From contig OX336349.1 of assembly GCA_946902875.1 (NCBI GenBank), positions 20,979,891 to 21,043,890 of the forward strand: a DNA stretch of 64,000 nt, written 5' to 3'. The notes under the pieces are model-generated. The model was not told where the DNA came from. It made no database searches and saw nothing but the letters and a program-made list of their open reading frames with translations. Below are positions 54,319-64,000 of the stretch, piece by piece; within the stretch, counting starts at the first letter, position 1; each line of letters starts with the position of its first letter. The stretch comes from Nematopogon swammerdamellus (Eukaryota; Arthropoda; Insecta; Lepidoptera; Adelidae). Position numbers and translations under genes: made by a program.

Positions 54319-54869
54319 TTGCCGCCGGTAACTGCGCAATCTAGAAAAAATAAAAATAAAAAACCCCACCGGCCCAATTTTCGTAGTTCAGAATTCAGAT
54401 TACCAAAACTGCCGAGCGTTGCAAGTGTAAGCAAACCCCATTAGAGTGGAAAGCTGGTGGGATTTTGAGACGAGTGCGGCGGAGGCGGCGGCGGCACTGG
54501 TGTCTCTGAGGGGTTGAGGGGAGGTGGGAGGGTGGTAATTCGGCGATGTGCTCACTGATTCCTCCCTTAGTTCTTTTATTTCGTTCGTTGGCGTTTCGAT
54601 GATGTTCAGGCGGTGTGTTAGATTGTTATATGTCTACTTACATTAAAATTGGCGAACAGCTTTTACCCAGCTAGCAAAGTAGTGATTAAAAAAATGTATT
54701 ATTACCAAATAGTATTATAAAAGCCATATATATGTAACGCGGTGACTGCTTGTCAGAGCTTTGCTCTATATCTGTGATCGTAACATAATTTAGCTGTGTA
54801 AACCATATACAGCCAAATCGTGATAATAAATGATGATATAAAAGTTACCTTAGCTGTATTTCGTGGTAA

Positions 54870-55150
54870 GCAGGGTAAACAGTGTTTACTGCAAGAGGCT
54901 CTGGTCAATTACAGCATAACACCGCCCGCCGCACGTTTCGAAATATTAGAAACATACAAATTATTAAGCAGTAAGAAAACACGAAGACAAATTACCCACC
55001 TACAGCGTGACTGAAAGGACCGTGCTAAAGTGAGAGGTGGCTATCCGGTCGTCCTTTAGCACGGCATCTTGTCCTTTATCCTTAGTCGCCTTTTATGACA
55101 AGAATGGGGAGAGATGCAGTGGGGCTATTCTTTTTAAGTACGGGTTCCAC
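54870..55150 (-). mobile_element. SINE-C, diverged
   Basis: GTAAGCAGGGTAAACAGTGT, GGACCGTGCTAAAGTGAGAG, CCTTTATCCTTAGTCGCC, GAGAGATGCAGTGGGGCTAT, GTACGGGTTCCAC. Confidence 0.75.
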
Positions 55151-55164
55151 AAGGTACCGGTAAA

Positions 55165-55440
55165 ATAATTAAATCTGTCAGTCAGTCAGCGTGTAAGCGT
55201 CCACTGCTGGACCTACGCTTCTCCAATTTTCCTCCAGTCCTGCCGGCCTTCAGCGGTACGGAATTATTGCTTTCCGCCGACGTACTTGACGTCGTCGTCC
55301 CACCTGGCGGGTGGTCTTCCCACACTCCATTTTCTTATCCACGGCCGCCAGTGTAGAACACGGCTGCTCCAACGGTCGTCGTCCCTTCGGCTGACGTGTC
55401 CAGCCAGCCCACTGCCACTAGAGCTTAGCCACCCGGTGTC
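55165..55440 (-). pseudogene. LINE C-terminal fragment (RTE-like)
   Basis: Minus strand: decayed WRPWIRKW and ARWDDDV blocks, then GRQDWRKIGEA and VQQWT before the stop. Reads with several breaks. Confidence 0.75.
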
Positions 55441-55504
55441 AAATATCGACTACTTTGGTGCGTCGGCGGATAATTAAGGTCCGCCATAATTTTTTTATTT
55501 CCTT

Positions 55505-55695
55505 TTTTTTATGGAAACTGACACGGTTGGCTACATCACCTACAACATCCGTGATGTTAGCCCATAACACCGGGTGAACTTGGTGCCATGTCAGTGCTTC
55601 CATTCGGTCGAGCCGGCTACACTGAACTGGACGGAAAACACGCACTATTTACATAGCCGTTTCGACGGACCTTTCATTCAGTGCGCTGGTTAACC
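55505..55695 (-). mobile_element. SINE-A tail and body, 5'-truncated
   Basis: GGAAACTGACACGGTTGGC, CATAACACCGGGTGAACTTG, AGCCGGCTACACTGAACTGG, CGACGGACCTTTCATTCAGT. Confidence 0.85.
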
Positions 55696-55739
55696 TACAA
55701 GTTAACTTAACTAAAGCTGCTGCAAGTGTATGGCCGCCC

Positions 55740-57575
55740 GCCCGCTCTGCCCCGCCCCCGGCCCAGGAGGCCTCTATAAGGATATTTTCGGCCCGCGGCG
55801 ATGATCGAGCCAGTTTGCTTGTCTCGACGCATAGTACCGGGATAGAACAGTACTATGGCTTTTAGGGTCCCGTCGACCCACGGTCAGGTCGGCGCCTTCG
55901 GCGTTTATGGAATGCTTCATATTAGTTTATATTCATGATTAGTCAAAATGTGCTTCATATATTAGTATTGACCTCGCATCGGTCGGCGACGGACGCGCAC
56001 ACGATGCACTCTAGACGCACCTGCGAAGTAAGCGAAAATGGCGTGCGATAAATGCAATGTGGTTGTGAACGAAGTACTAGCCTTCATAAACCATAAAGCG
56101 GACGTCTTGGATGAAGTCAGCATCATCCGGATTTGTGAGTCCGCCTTCACCGAAGATGACGTTGAGACCGCGAGAGTTCTGCTTTGTGCGTGCATTCCGT
56201 CAAGAAGGCCGACTCGCAAAGGAGAAAATCGGAAGAAGAAGACTATCCAGGACATCATCACCATCTTAAAGGAGACAGACCCCGACGACGTGCCAAGGTT
56301 CGTGGCGTACGACCTCAATAAGTTGCCGCCTGTGTCCTTCGACGACGTCGACGTTACGGCCTTCCTGAAAGATTTGGTGATCATAAAAGCGGACATAGCT
56401 CAACTGAAGGGAAACTGTCCACAGTTTCCCTTGCGACAGCGGCGCAGGGGCCAACATCTCTCGTCGCGGGAGTTCAACAGCTGAAACAGGCAGTTGAGAA
56501 ATTGTCATGTTCCGAGTCACTCCGGCCGATAACCCCGTCTCTGCAGCCTGATCGCATTCCGCAAGTGGGGACACCGAACGAAACGCTGAGTGTGCGTAAC
56601 ATCAATATGCGCAGGCGAGGTGCTCAAGTGTCGTCACCCAGCGATTGCACATCGACGCCGGTATGCTACGTAAGCGCTGACGGTGCTGTTGATGCCTCGA
56701 CTTCTACACTGCGCACCCCTCCCGCTCCTCCGCCCACCCGCCCCGTTGCCACTCGTCCGAAAAGGCGACGCGGATCTATGACGAAGCGCATCAGTAAAAC
56801 GGTGGAGAAAACAACAATGGTATCCCCGCGCTTGGAACCGCGTCCCGACTGTCGGCAGGAGGCTGCACGTGACAAAGACGGGTTCGTACTCGTCGAGAGC
56901 AGGAAGAAGAGAAGGAAGAGGTGCAATAAGCGCGGATCTGCGCCCCCTGAAGAGAGCTGTTTGAAGGCAGCTCCCCGCACGGCTCCCATCTACGTGTCTC
57001 GCCTGCGAAAGGACATGAAGATCGAGGACCTCATCCGCCACGTCCAGGATAAGGGTGAGCGAGTTGAGAGTGTCGAGGCTCTTCCTTCTCACTGGGCTGA
57101 CACGAACTTTTGCGCTTTCAAGCTGTGCATTCCTGCCGAGAAGGTGAAGACATTCCTTCGCAGTGAGTTTTGGCCCTCCGGTGTGGTGTTCCGGCGCTAC
57201 AATCGCGACCATCATCGTGAGGTCGCGCGCCATAAGTATGCTGAGCCCGCGCCGGAGCTGTCTACAACTGCCGTCCTGCACATTCAGGAGTCGCAACCCG
57301 CGCCGCCGCCGACGACGACGCCCGCGCCGCTGCCGACGCCCGCGCCGCTGTCGACGCCCGTGCCGCGGACGCAATCTGCGCCCACTCTACGCGCACCTGA
57401 TCCACCGCGTCAGCAGACTAATATGACGCATACGGGTCTCTATTGGGACCCGTACAGACACAAGTGGAGAAAAAGTAATTTTAGTTCTTAGGTTAAGACA
57501 TTTAATATGTATTTACAATATGGCCCTAGTTGGCTGAAATAAAGAGATAAATAAAATAAAAAATAAAAAAAAATA
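55740..57575 (+). mobile_element. ORF1-only LINE-like insertion
   Basis: A GC-rich 5' region (about 55740-56037), ORF1 (56038-57491, one frameshift), a ~50-bp 3' UTR and an A-rich tail (AATAAAGAGATAAATAAAAT). No reverse-transcriptase ORF2 follows. The exact 5' boundary and target duplication were not found. Confidence 0.65.
56038..57491 (+). pseudogene. LINE ORF1-type RNA-binding protein, single frameshift
   Basis: First frame from ATG at 56038 to a stop at 56482-56484 (148 codons): MACDKCNVVVNEVLAFINHK, VSIIRICESAFTEDDVETAR, DPDDVPRFVAYDLNKLPPVS, DVTAFLKDLVIIKADIAQLK. At about 56409 the reading shifts: loss of one G from a G run after AQLK would carry it into the second frame, open to the stop at 57489-57491. 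The second part has basic patches (RKKRRKRCNKR), an RRM-like segment (APIYVSRLRKDMKIEDLIRH to FWPSGVVFRRYNR) and a Pro/Ala repeat tail ending in WDPYRHKWRK. This layout is known from ORF1 proteins of insect LINEs, which coat the element RNA. CxxC at the start is kept; CCHC knuckles are absent. It could also be a retrocopied, host-retained ORF1. Confidence 0.8.
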
Positions 57576-57589
57576 AATACTCTTTTCCG

Positions 57590-57830
57590 TAGATGGCGCG
57601 CATACACTTTTTAGTTTCTTCTATGGGAACCCCCGTGAATTTTTTACTTTTTCTTATTTTTATTATAATTGTTATATCGGCCGTAATAACACAAATTCTG
57701 TGAAAAGTTCAACGGGCTACCTATTACGATTCAAGAGATAACAGCCCTCGGACAGACAGATAGACAGACAGACAGACAGACGGCGTAGGCTTAGTAATAG
57801 GGCCCCTTCCGGATACGGAACCCTAAAAAG
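57590..57830 (-). mobile_element. GGTTCCGT-type repeat, 3'-truncated
   Basis: AACGGGCTACCTATTACGAT, TCAAGAGATAACAGCCCTCG, GACAGACAG tract, AGGCTTAGTAATAGGGCCCC, TTCCGGATACGGAACCCTAA. Confidence 0.85.
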
Positions 57831-57889
57831 GGGCCTTATGGGATCACTCTGGTGTCTGTCTGTCTGTATGCCCGTTTGTAGGTCACAGA

Positions 57890-58066
57890 TTCTTCAGTAT
57901 TTATGTTTATGCTGTAAATATTAATGCTACTAACAAAACATTGTGACTTGCGAAGTTTGTTTGTCAGTTCTTCGCATTGAATTTAGAACTGGCGGAATGT
58001 TCGACATGTCCAAGCGTAGGTTACCTACCTATGGATGAAAATATACAATAAACAATGAACAATAAA
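57890..58066 (+). mobile_element. 3' end of the 52430/60870 LINE family
   Basis: GTGACTTGCGAAGTTTGTTT, TCTTCGCATTGAATTTAGAA, CATGTCCAAGCGTAGGTTAC, CTATGGATGAAAATATACAA, then AATAAACAATGAACAATAAA. Opposite strand of 52430-52560 and 60870-61000. Confidence 0.85.
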
Positions 58067-58234
58067 CACGGAACCGAGTTTGATGAAACGAATGGTAAAT
58101 AAAATAGGCAGAGATGTTGCGCACAGACAGACCGACGCCGCTTCTCCATAGATGGCGTTACTAGTTTATTTATCGTTTACTTCTTGGTTAGACAAACATT
58201 ATTTACTATATTTCACTTACTTTTTATGTATAAT

Positions 58235-58455
58235 ACGGTATGGGTGGCTGAGTCGGAGGGGCCAAAGCACATGCTCCGACCAGCCAATATCACCTCCGAG
58301 AAGGTAGGCGCCATACCGGAGACTTCCCTGGATTGCTGGTTATACTGGACAAGAGGAGAACACAGCCGAGGCTGCTATGCGGTCATCTTACATCCAGTAC
58401 GGTGGTACCAACCCATTTGGCTACAATTTGAGCCTATACCACCTGGTAAGGGGTA
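58235..58455 (-). mobile_element. SINE-B, 5'-truncated
   Basis: GGTATGGGTGGCTGAGTCGG, CAAAGCACATGCTCCGACC, GAGAAGGTAGGCGCCATACC, CACAGCCGAGGCTGCTATG, CCAGTACGGTGGTACCAACC, ACCACCTGGTAAGGGGTA. Confidence 0.85.
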
Positions 58456-58466
58456 TTGTATAGGTA

Positions 58467-58614
58467 TACAACGTGTCCCAAAACGTTTTTAAAAAAATGC
58501 TCATATAATAAAAAACAAATGACTCCGATTTTTTTCTTATTTTTCCCTGGGTAGTCATAAACGGGCCTACTCCCTGGTTTCCGCTTGACGTTGAGTTTTG
58601 GGTCACGTTGTTTA
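58467..58614. mobile_element. CAACGTGTCCC-family MITE, internally deleted
   Basis: CAACGTGTCCCAAAACG then AAAAAAATGCTCATATAATA, GGGTAGTCATAAACGGGCC, end GAGTTTTGGGTCACGTTG. Most of the left arm is lost. Confidence 0.8.
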
Positions 58615-58904
58615 TACATGTATTTAATGAAGAATTATACAATGGTCGAGGATTTTCAAAGTTATGTGTCATCGCCGTAAACCATATTCACCGTGCCCAT
58701 GACGAAATAATGAAAAGGAATGTTAATTTTATTTTAACGAATTATTGTTAATATTCTGTGTTCTTTATTGCGATCTAAAGCAACAATGAAACTGAATCGG
58801 TGTGAGACGAATTTCTTACTCAGGTTCTTCTATGTTGATTTTACGCCCAAACCAATTATTGTTTCTAACATCAAACTCACAGTTTCGTTGAAATATATTG
58901 TACT

Positions 58905-59274
58905 ATAGCTTTTGCCCGTAGCTTCGCTCGCGTGAAATTCGTATTTAAAAATAAGATAGGAAGTAAGAAAGAAGGCCGAGCTGCGTTCCTGCGTTACCTT
59001 TATTTCGGTGCGCGGAACAATTCGGTTTGTATGAAAGCCACATCTTAGCGTAAACGGAACTGAATTATATTCAGCCTATCCTGTGTACTTGTAAGTTTCG
59101 TCGAATTCGGATGATGGAACATACAACATACTGAAAAGATTTCTAAAAATCGTCAATTTTGTATTTAGTTTTAGTATCATAGAGTAGAGTCTACAAATGT
59201 AGTATCTCAATCTCACAAAGCAAAATATCGAAGTCCGTCATGATCATCCCTTACAAATGTATTATTAGTATTGA
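58905..59274 (-). mobile_element. Helitron (non-autonomous)
   Basis: Minus strand: starts TCAATACTAATAATACATTT at 59274; ends CGCGAGCGAAGCTACGGGC then AAAAGCTAT at 58905 (CTAT for CTAG). Inner ATTGACGATTTTTAGAAATC and GGAACAATTC-type block kept. Confidence 0.85.
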
Positions 59275-59590
59275 TATTTTAAGTATGTCGAAGAAGGCAA
59301 GTCGACCATTGTCAGTATGCACACTGTGGCACTTATAGGCTGCTCTCTAGACATAATAAATATATCCAAAACCAAAGCACTGATTGGCTGACTGAAGGTG
59401 CGTTCGGTAACCAACCACTAGAGAGGCAGTATATCAAATGGAAGAAATAGAAAGGGACACCTAGTGCTATCAAACACTGCGATAGCACTATGTCACCAAA
59501 TGACAACTGGTGTCAACCCTATATTTACACATCGGTTCGTCGTCGGCGTCTCGCTTCCGCCGAACGTCGTACACTTTACCACCGACTCCT

Positions 59591-59772
59591 GTACTCTAAT
59601 CACAAGATTTAATCTAAGTACTACGCTACGCACTCTACGCCGTGTTCTCCGCATCAATTTGTATGAAGAAACGGAGCAGCGCCTCTAGTGATAGATTTGC
59701 GAACTTCGTCTCTCCATACAAAATGATGCGGAGAACACGGCGTAGCGTAGTAGGATCTCGTGATTAGGGTAC
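59591..59772. mobile_element. Inverted-repeat element, 182 bp
   Basis: GTACTCTAATCACAAGAT and CGCCGTGTTCTCCGCATCA face inverted GTACCCTAATCACGAGAT and CGCCGTGTTCTCCGCATCA. The left arm has a small insertion (ACTCTACG). Confidence 0.8.
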
Positions 59773-60107
59773 TTAACGGACTCGAACTCAATACTCCCGT
59801 AGTTGACCAATCCATGCTGAGTCGTCAATATTTCCCTTTCTTGAACTTTCTCCCATATGATTTGTAAAAAGACGATATGCAAACAATGAAAAAAATATAT
59901 ACTGAAAACTTAATTGGATATATTAACAGAGCAAGAAACTATGTATATGTATGTATATATTCTTTACTGAACACCAATTTAAACAAATTAGGCACAACAG
60001 CTTAATGCCGTGAGGCATTCTATTCTAACCAGAAGAAGTAATGCAGGCGAACAAGAATAGTTTGTGGCAATGTATTAAGAAGAAAAGCATACTACTGCAA
60101 TACTTTT

Positions 60108-60325
60108 TTTTTATGGAAACTGACACGGTTTGCTACATCACCTACAACATCCGTGATGTCAGCCCATAACACCGGGTGAACTTGGTGCCACGTCAGTGCT
60201 TCCCTTCGGTCGTGCCGGCTACACTGAACCGGACGGAAAACACAAACTATTTACATAGCCGTTTCGACCGACCTTTCATTCAGTGCGGTGGTATCAACCC
60301 GGGCGGGTTAAACCCTACTTATGTT
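60108..60325 (-). mobile_element. SINE-A tail and body
   Basis: GGAAACTGACACGGTTTGC, CATAACACCGGGTGAACTTG, CCGTTTCGACCGACCTTTCA, CAACCCGGGCGGGTTAAACC. Confidence 0.87.
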
Positions 60326-60589
60326 GCAAACTCTTTCACAGTCGGTCCGATCCTATTTGTTTGAATGTTTCGTGGCCCTTAACTTACTGTTCTATGTGTG
60401 TACTGTGCCCAAGGTCTGAAGAAGCACGACAAGACAAGTCTCCCCGAGACCCCACTGAACACACCTCGGGGAAATACACCTGACGTGTTCCGCTCCGTAC
60501 TTCGCGCTTATTTCTCCTTTTTAGGACATTTTGAACTTCGCAACGATATGGGCCTTAAGCGAGAGCTGTTGGTATTGTATTGTTTATTG

Positions 60590-60690
60590 ATCATTCATAT
60601 GGCAGTTAGACTGCACTCGAACTTGTCACAATTTGTTCTATCCGATTCGATTACACCCACGAAGAAGAACCGACAAGAACCTTTGCAAGG
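60590..60690 (-). mobile_element. LINE 3' end fragment
   Basis: ATATGGCAGTTAGACTGCAC, AACTTGTCACAATTTGTTCT, CGATTACACCCACGAAGAAG: reverse of 18070-18160. Confidence 0.7.
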
Positions 60691-60864
60691 CATATTTTTT
60701 TGACATGGAATCCACATTCTTACCCGTGCCATTTGCAACTTTCGGCATACCACTATCTCACGAACCGCTAAACCAATGCCAGCAAACCAGGTGTCAGGTG
60801 ATAAAGTCACTCGGCCCCCTTCCACCTATGGCAACGTCAATGAATATAATTGTTTATTGTATAA

Positions 60865-61728
60865 TTTCATCCATAGGTAGGTAACCTACGCTTGGACTTG
60901 TCGAAAATTCCGCCAGTTCTAAATTCAATGCGAAGAAGAACTGACAAACAAACTTCGCAAGTCACAATGTTTTGTTAGTACCTTATAAGTATTATATTAT
61001 AGTAACTTACAAATAATTAACCCATACTACCGCTCACAAGAGCATTCATATTTACAGCATAAACATGAATACTGAAGAATCTGACCACACTGCCTATTTA
61101 AATTACCTATATCTGGTGTATAGTGCCATCGTCAATTTTTATATTTCATATTATATCAAGTCAAATAAACCAATTAGTTTACGTTTATTACAAAGAAATG
61201 TAATAAGTCATATTAAAAATCAAATGATACAAAGTGTATCGAATTGTCAAAATTTGTTAGTGGGAAAAATAGTAGTCAGACTCTTAGATAAAATTACGGT
61301 CAGTTAATGCATCCTTAATACTGTAATAACTCTTTTCAATTAACATTATTTTAATCCGTCGTTTAAAATTATTGTCATCTAATTGTTTTATGTTAGGAGA
61401 CAGTTTATTATAAAATCTAACACTATTACAAATAAAGCTTTTTGTAGTTTTAGCTAATCTATGTCTTATTAGTTGTACATTATTCTTACCCCGTGTGTCA
61501 TAGTTATGATTGTCGGAATTGAGAGAGGAATCATGAATGTATTTTCTGGCATAGCATATGTTCTGGTAAACATATGCACTTGGTAAAGTCATGATTCCTA
61601 TCTCTCCGAACGCTGTCCTACAAGTATCTCTAGTTTTCATATTTAGGATGTACCTCAAGGCCCTCTTCTGTAATAAAAATATTCTATTTGAGTCTGCTGC
61701 ATTTCCCCAAAACATTAGGCCAAAACAT
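60865..61728 (-). pseudogene. Second copy of the 52394-type LINE, more truncated
   Basis: Open frame 61284-61715 (143 codons, FWGNAADSNRIF to KDALTDRNFI) is identical at protein level to the end of the 52806 ORF. The 3' UTR keeps a 36-bp segment deleted in the other copy near 52758 (AATGTAATAAGTCATATTAA). The tail is a short ATACAATAAACAAT rather than long poly(A). The truncation point is at about 61728. Confidence 0.9.
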
Positions 61729-61914
61729 TAATGAACAATTTGATGCCGTGATAGGCTTTACAAAAAAGGCTCCGAAAATCAATAAACGCCTATAAATCCT
61801 AAACTACTGGTCGGATCGACATGAAATTTGTTTTCTTCCGTAAATAAAATTTTTATCTTTCTGAAATAAAGTTTTTTTTCAAAATCGGTTCAACCGTTTC
61901 GAAAAAAAAGGAAA

Positions 61915-62205
61915 AAGACTTTGAGAGGTCTTATCTCGGAAACTACTGATCCCAGCCTACTCATTCCCATATGGAAAATGATAAGTCTCGACGAGATAAA
62001 ACTTCTTTTTTTTTAGGGCATATATCTCTGAAACTTCTGATCCCAGACTACTCATCCGCTGGAGGAAATCATATGTCTCGACGAGAGTTTTATTTCATTA
62101 TTATTTTTTTGGTTGTTTTTTTTTAGAGAGGGCATCATATCACGGAAACTACTGATCCCAGACTACTCATCCGCTGGAGGAAATGATAGGTCTCGAGTTT
62201 TTTAT
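61915..62205 (+). repeat. ~115-bp imperfect tandem repeat, three units
   Basis: CGGAAACTACTGATCCCAG, TACTCATCCGCTGGAGGAAA and TCTCGACGAGA recur three times, separated by T-rich runs. Confidence 0.85.
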
Positions 62206-62284
62206 TTTTTTATTATTATAATTTTTTAAATATTATAATATTTTTTTAAATGTTTTTTTTATTTCTATTTTTTATATAGTTTTT

Positions 62285-62358
62285 TGTCGACCACCCGGTG
62301 GTATGGGCTGACATCACGGATGTTGTAGGTAATATAGCCAACCGTGCCAGGGTCCATA
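62285..62358 (+). mobile_element. SINE-A tail fragment
   Basis: CGACCACCCGGTGGTATGGG, CTGACATCACGGATGTTGTA, TAGCCAACCGTGCCAGGGTC then A-rich. Confidence 0.75.
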
Positions 62359-62610
62359 AAATAAAACAAAAACAAAAAACAGATAATTTAACATTAATTT
62401 CTTGACATCGCTCTGCGGAATTTATCTATTAATTGTTTTCTAAGTATTCATTGTTTAAAGTTGAGTGTAAGCCACAAGTTACATATAAGATAGAGCCATA
62501 ACATAACAGCTCCCAATGCGGCGTCACACCTCTATCTCATCAATTAGTTATAATACGTGCATCCATTTAACTCCATTTACAATTTTAAAGGTTCCGCGAG
62601 TTTTTATTTT

Positions 62611-62964
62611 TTTTATGGAAACTGACAAGGTTGGCTACATCACCTACAACATCCGTGATGTCAGCCTATAACACCGGGTGAATTAGGTGACATGTCAGTA
62701 CTTCCCTTCATTTCATGTCGGCTACACTGAACTGGACGGAAAACACGAACTATTTACATAGCCGTTGCGGTGGTACCAACCCGGGCGGGATAAACCCTAC
62801 CACCTAGTATGGCAAGAAGAGAAGGGACCTACAATTTTACGTGGAATGCAAACCACGGTCGACCTCCAACAACGGTCGAGCGGTCACCCATCCATGCACT
62901 GACCGCACCCAGGGTTGCCTAACAACAGTCGACCGACCGCACCACTGAGCTACCGAGGCTGACG
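62611..62964 (-). mobile_element. SINE-A, full length (reference copy)
   Basis: Minus strand, 5' to 3': GTCAGCCTCGGTAGCTCAGT, then TTAGGCAACCCTGGGTGCGG and TGCATGGATGGGTGACCGC (5S-like), GTGGTTTGCATTCCACG (B-box position), TTGTAGGTCCCTTC, CTAGGTGG, the body, and tail CAACCTTGTCAGTTTCCATA followed by A run. About 350 bp. Confidence 0.9.
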
Positions 62965-63059
62965 AGTTTCGACCAACCGGAAATTTTAACGTTTTAAATA
63001 CATTTTTCACACTTCTCAGTCAGTACCTATGTCTCTATCAAGGTTGTTGCTGATTTTTT

Positions 63060-63135
63060 CACATCACGTGATGCTGATGCTGATGCTGATATTTTATCAT
63101 TGACATCAGCGGATGCTGATGCTGATGCTGGATGT
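63060..63135 (+). repeat. (GATGCT)n hexanucleotide repeats
   Basis: Two runs, GATGCTGATGCTGATGCTGA near 63070 and GGATGCTGATGCTGATGCTG near 63111; one more GGATGCTGA near 63671. Confidence 0.9.
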
Positions 63136-63264
63136 AATAATTAAAAAAAAAAGTTAAAAGTACTGAACTATTTATGAATATTATGAATTTGTACCAAAGT
63201 TTTGGTTCGTATTGAAATACAAGATTGTGTTTTAATAATTTTGTGACATTTAATAAAAAAAGCT

Positions 63265-63480
63265 TCGGGTTGCACTCCGGGAGTGCCGGCAGAAGTGAAA
63301 ACTTTAACAGAACTATTATAATAATTATTTTACATCAAAAAGTTTATTTCTCAGAAAAATCAACTTTCATCCATAATTTATACGAATCTTACGCTTTTTC
63401 GATCAGGCTACAGATCTGACGCGAGTTTATCATTTTTTACCAATGTAAAAAAAGTGCCAAGCGCCGCTAAAGAAGTTTCG
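63265..63480 (-). repeat. Partner copy of the 24000-24420 repeat
   Basis: GGGTTGCACTCCGGGAGTGC, GGCAGAAGTGAAAACTT, GACGCGAGTTTATCATTTTT, AAGTGCCAAGCGCCGCTAAA, GAAGTTTCGAA, in the order and orientation opposite to 24000-24420. It lacks the tRNA-like insert. Confidence 0.75.
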
Positions 63481-63689
63481 AATCTTACGCTTCACTTAAA
63501 AAAAAAAAGAATCAATCTGATACCAGTACCAGTTTAGTAATTTATCTTAGCAATTAAATTATTAGTATTGGATGGAATTTTGGAACACTGTATTTGCAAT
63601 TTGCTGCTTTTCTGGATTCGAGTCTGTTCCGAGAAGGTTTGTCACGACTCGATCAGCGGATCGATCAATGCGGATGCTGATTTTTATTT

Positions 63690-64000
63690 TTTATTTTATG
63701 GAAACTGACACGGTTGGCTACATCACCTACAACGTCGGTGATGTCAGCCCATAACACCGGGTGAACTAGGTGCCATGTCAGTGCTTCCCCCTTTGATCGT
63801 GCCGGCTACACTGAACTGGTCGGAAAACACAAACTATTTACATAGCCGTTTAGACCGACGTTTCATTCAGTGCGGTGGTACCAACCCGGGCGGGTTAAAC
63901 CCTACCACCAAGTAAGATTAGGAGGGAAGGGACCTACAGTTTTACGAGGAATCCGAACCTCGGTCAGCCTCCAACAATCAGCGGTCACCCATCCAAGTAC
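63690..64000 (-). mobile_element. SINE-A, runs off the window edge
   Basis: Tail, body and B-box region complete; GTCAGCCTCCAAC and GCGGTCACCCATCCAAGTAC at the edge are the start of the 5S-like head. The rest lies beyond 64000. Confidence 0.88.

Noticed and set aside
56634..57374. 246-codon open frame on the minus strand opposite ORF1
   Set aside because: It is the shadow of the ORF1 coding strand; arginine runs come from GCG/CCG-rich Pro-Ala codons on the other strand.

Overview
The window looks like intron-rich, repeat-rich insect DNA, most probably from a moth or butterfly (Lepidoptera). Three things suggest this. One multi-exon host gene encodes a protein very close to the insect cGMP-dependent protein kinase 'foraging'. 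Helitrons with the A|TC...CTAG|T ends are present. Many dispersed repeats of the lepidopteran kind share the ends GGTTCCGT...CTCGCACTTGGCCGG. There are no operons, tRNA clusters, CRISPR arrays or other bacterial features.

Host gene: ten coding exons on the + strand between 6754 and 41716 join in frame across GT-AG introns. They encode the last ~525 residues of a PKG (for). Exon 1 carries the second half of cyclic-nucleotide-binding domain A. Exons 2-4 carry cGMP-binding domain B. Exons 5-10 carry the AGC-family kinase domain and its C-terminal tail, with the stop at 41714-41716. The N-terminal exons (coiled coil, autoinhibitory segment, first half of CNB-A) were not found and presumably lie upstream. 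Introns 1 (18.7 kb) and 2 (7.5 kb) are packed with transposons; the kinase-domain introns are 0.3-2.7 kb. The putative 3' UTR carries a minisatellite and a mariner-type MITE lies just downstream.

Mobile DNA, roughly in order: 1-6750 holds MITEs, nested SINEs, a hAT MITE and a LINE fragment that ends about 70 bp before the exon 1 acceptor. 7000-25700 (intron 1) holds SINEs, hAT and mariner MITEs, two hairpin elements, a Helitron split by a LINE end, a GC-rich block, LINE tails and a nuclease-like TE ORF at about 15.3 kb. 25843-41550 holds smaller insertions between exons. 42-49 kb, downstream of the gene, holds MITEs, a hairpin-bearing tandem repeat and repeat remnants. 49.7-54.1 kb is one repeat element swollen by seven ~315-bp tandem units and split by a LINE encoding reverse transcriptase. 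55.8-57.6 kb is a LINE-type ORF1 with one frameshift, an A-rich tail and no ORF2. 57.6-64 kb holds further LINE, SINE, Helitron and MITE copies.

The most interesting signal is a modular SINE system. One shared body occurs behind three different heads: a composite with 5S-rRNA-like and tRNA-like parts, a tRNA-like head, and a third non-tRNA head. At least one of the tails matches the 3' end of a LINE. No new host gene system was found; the novelty is in repeat architecture.
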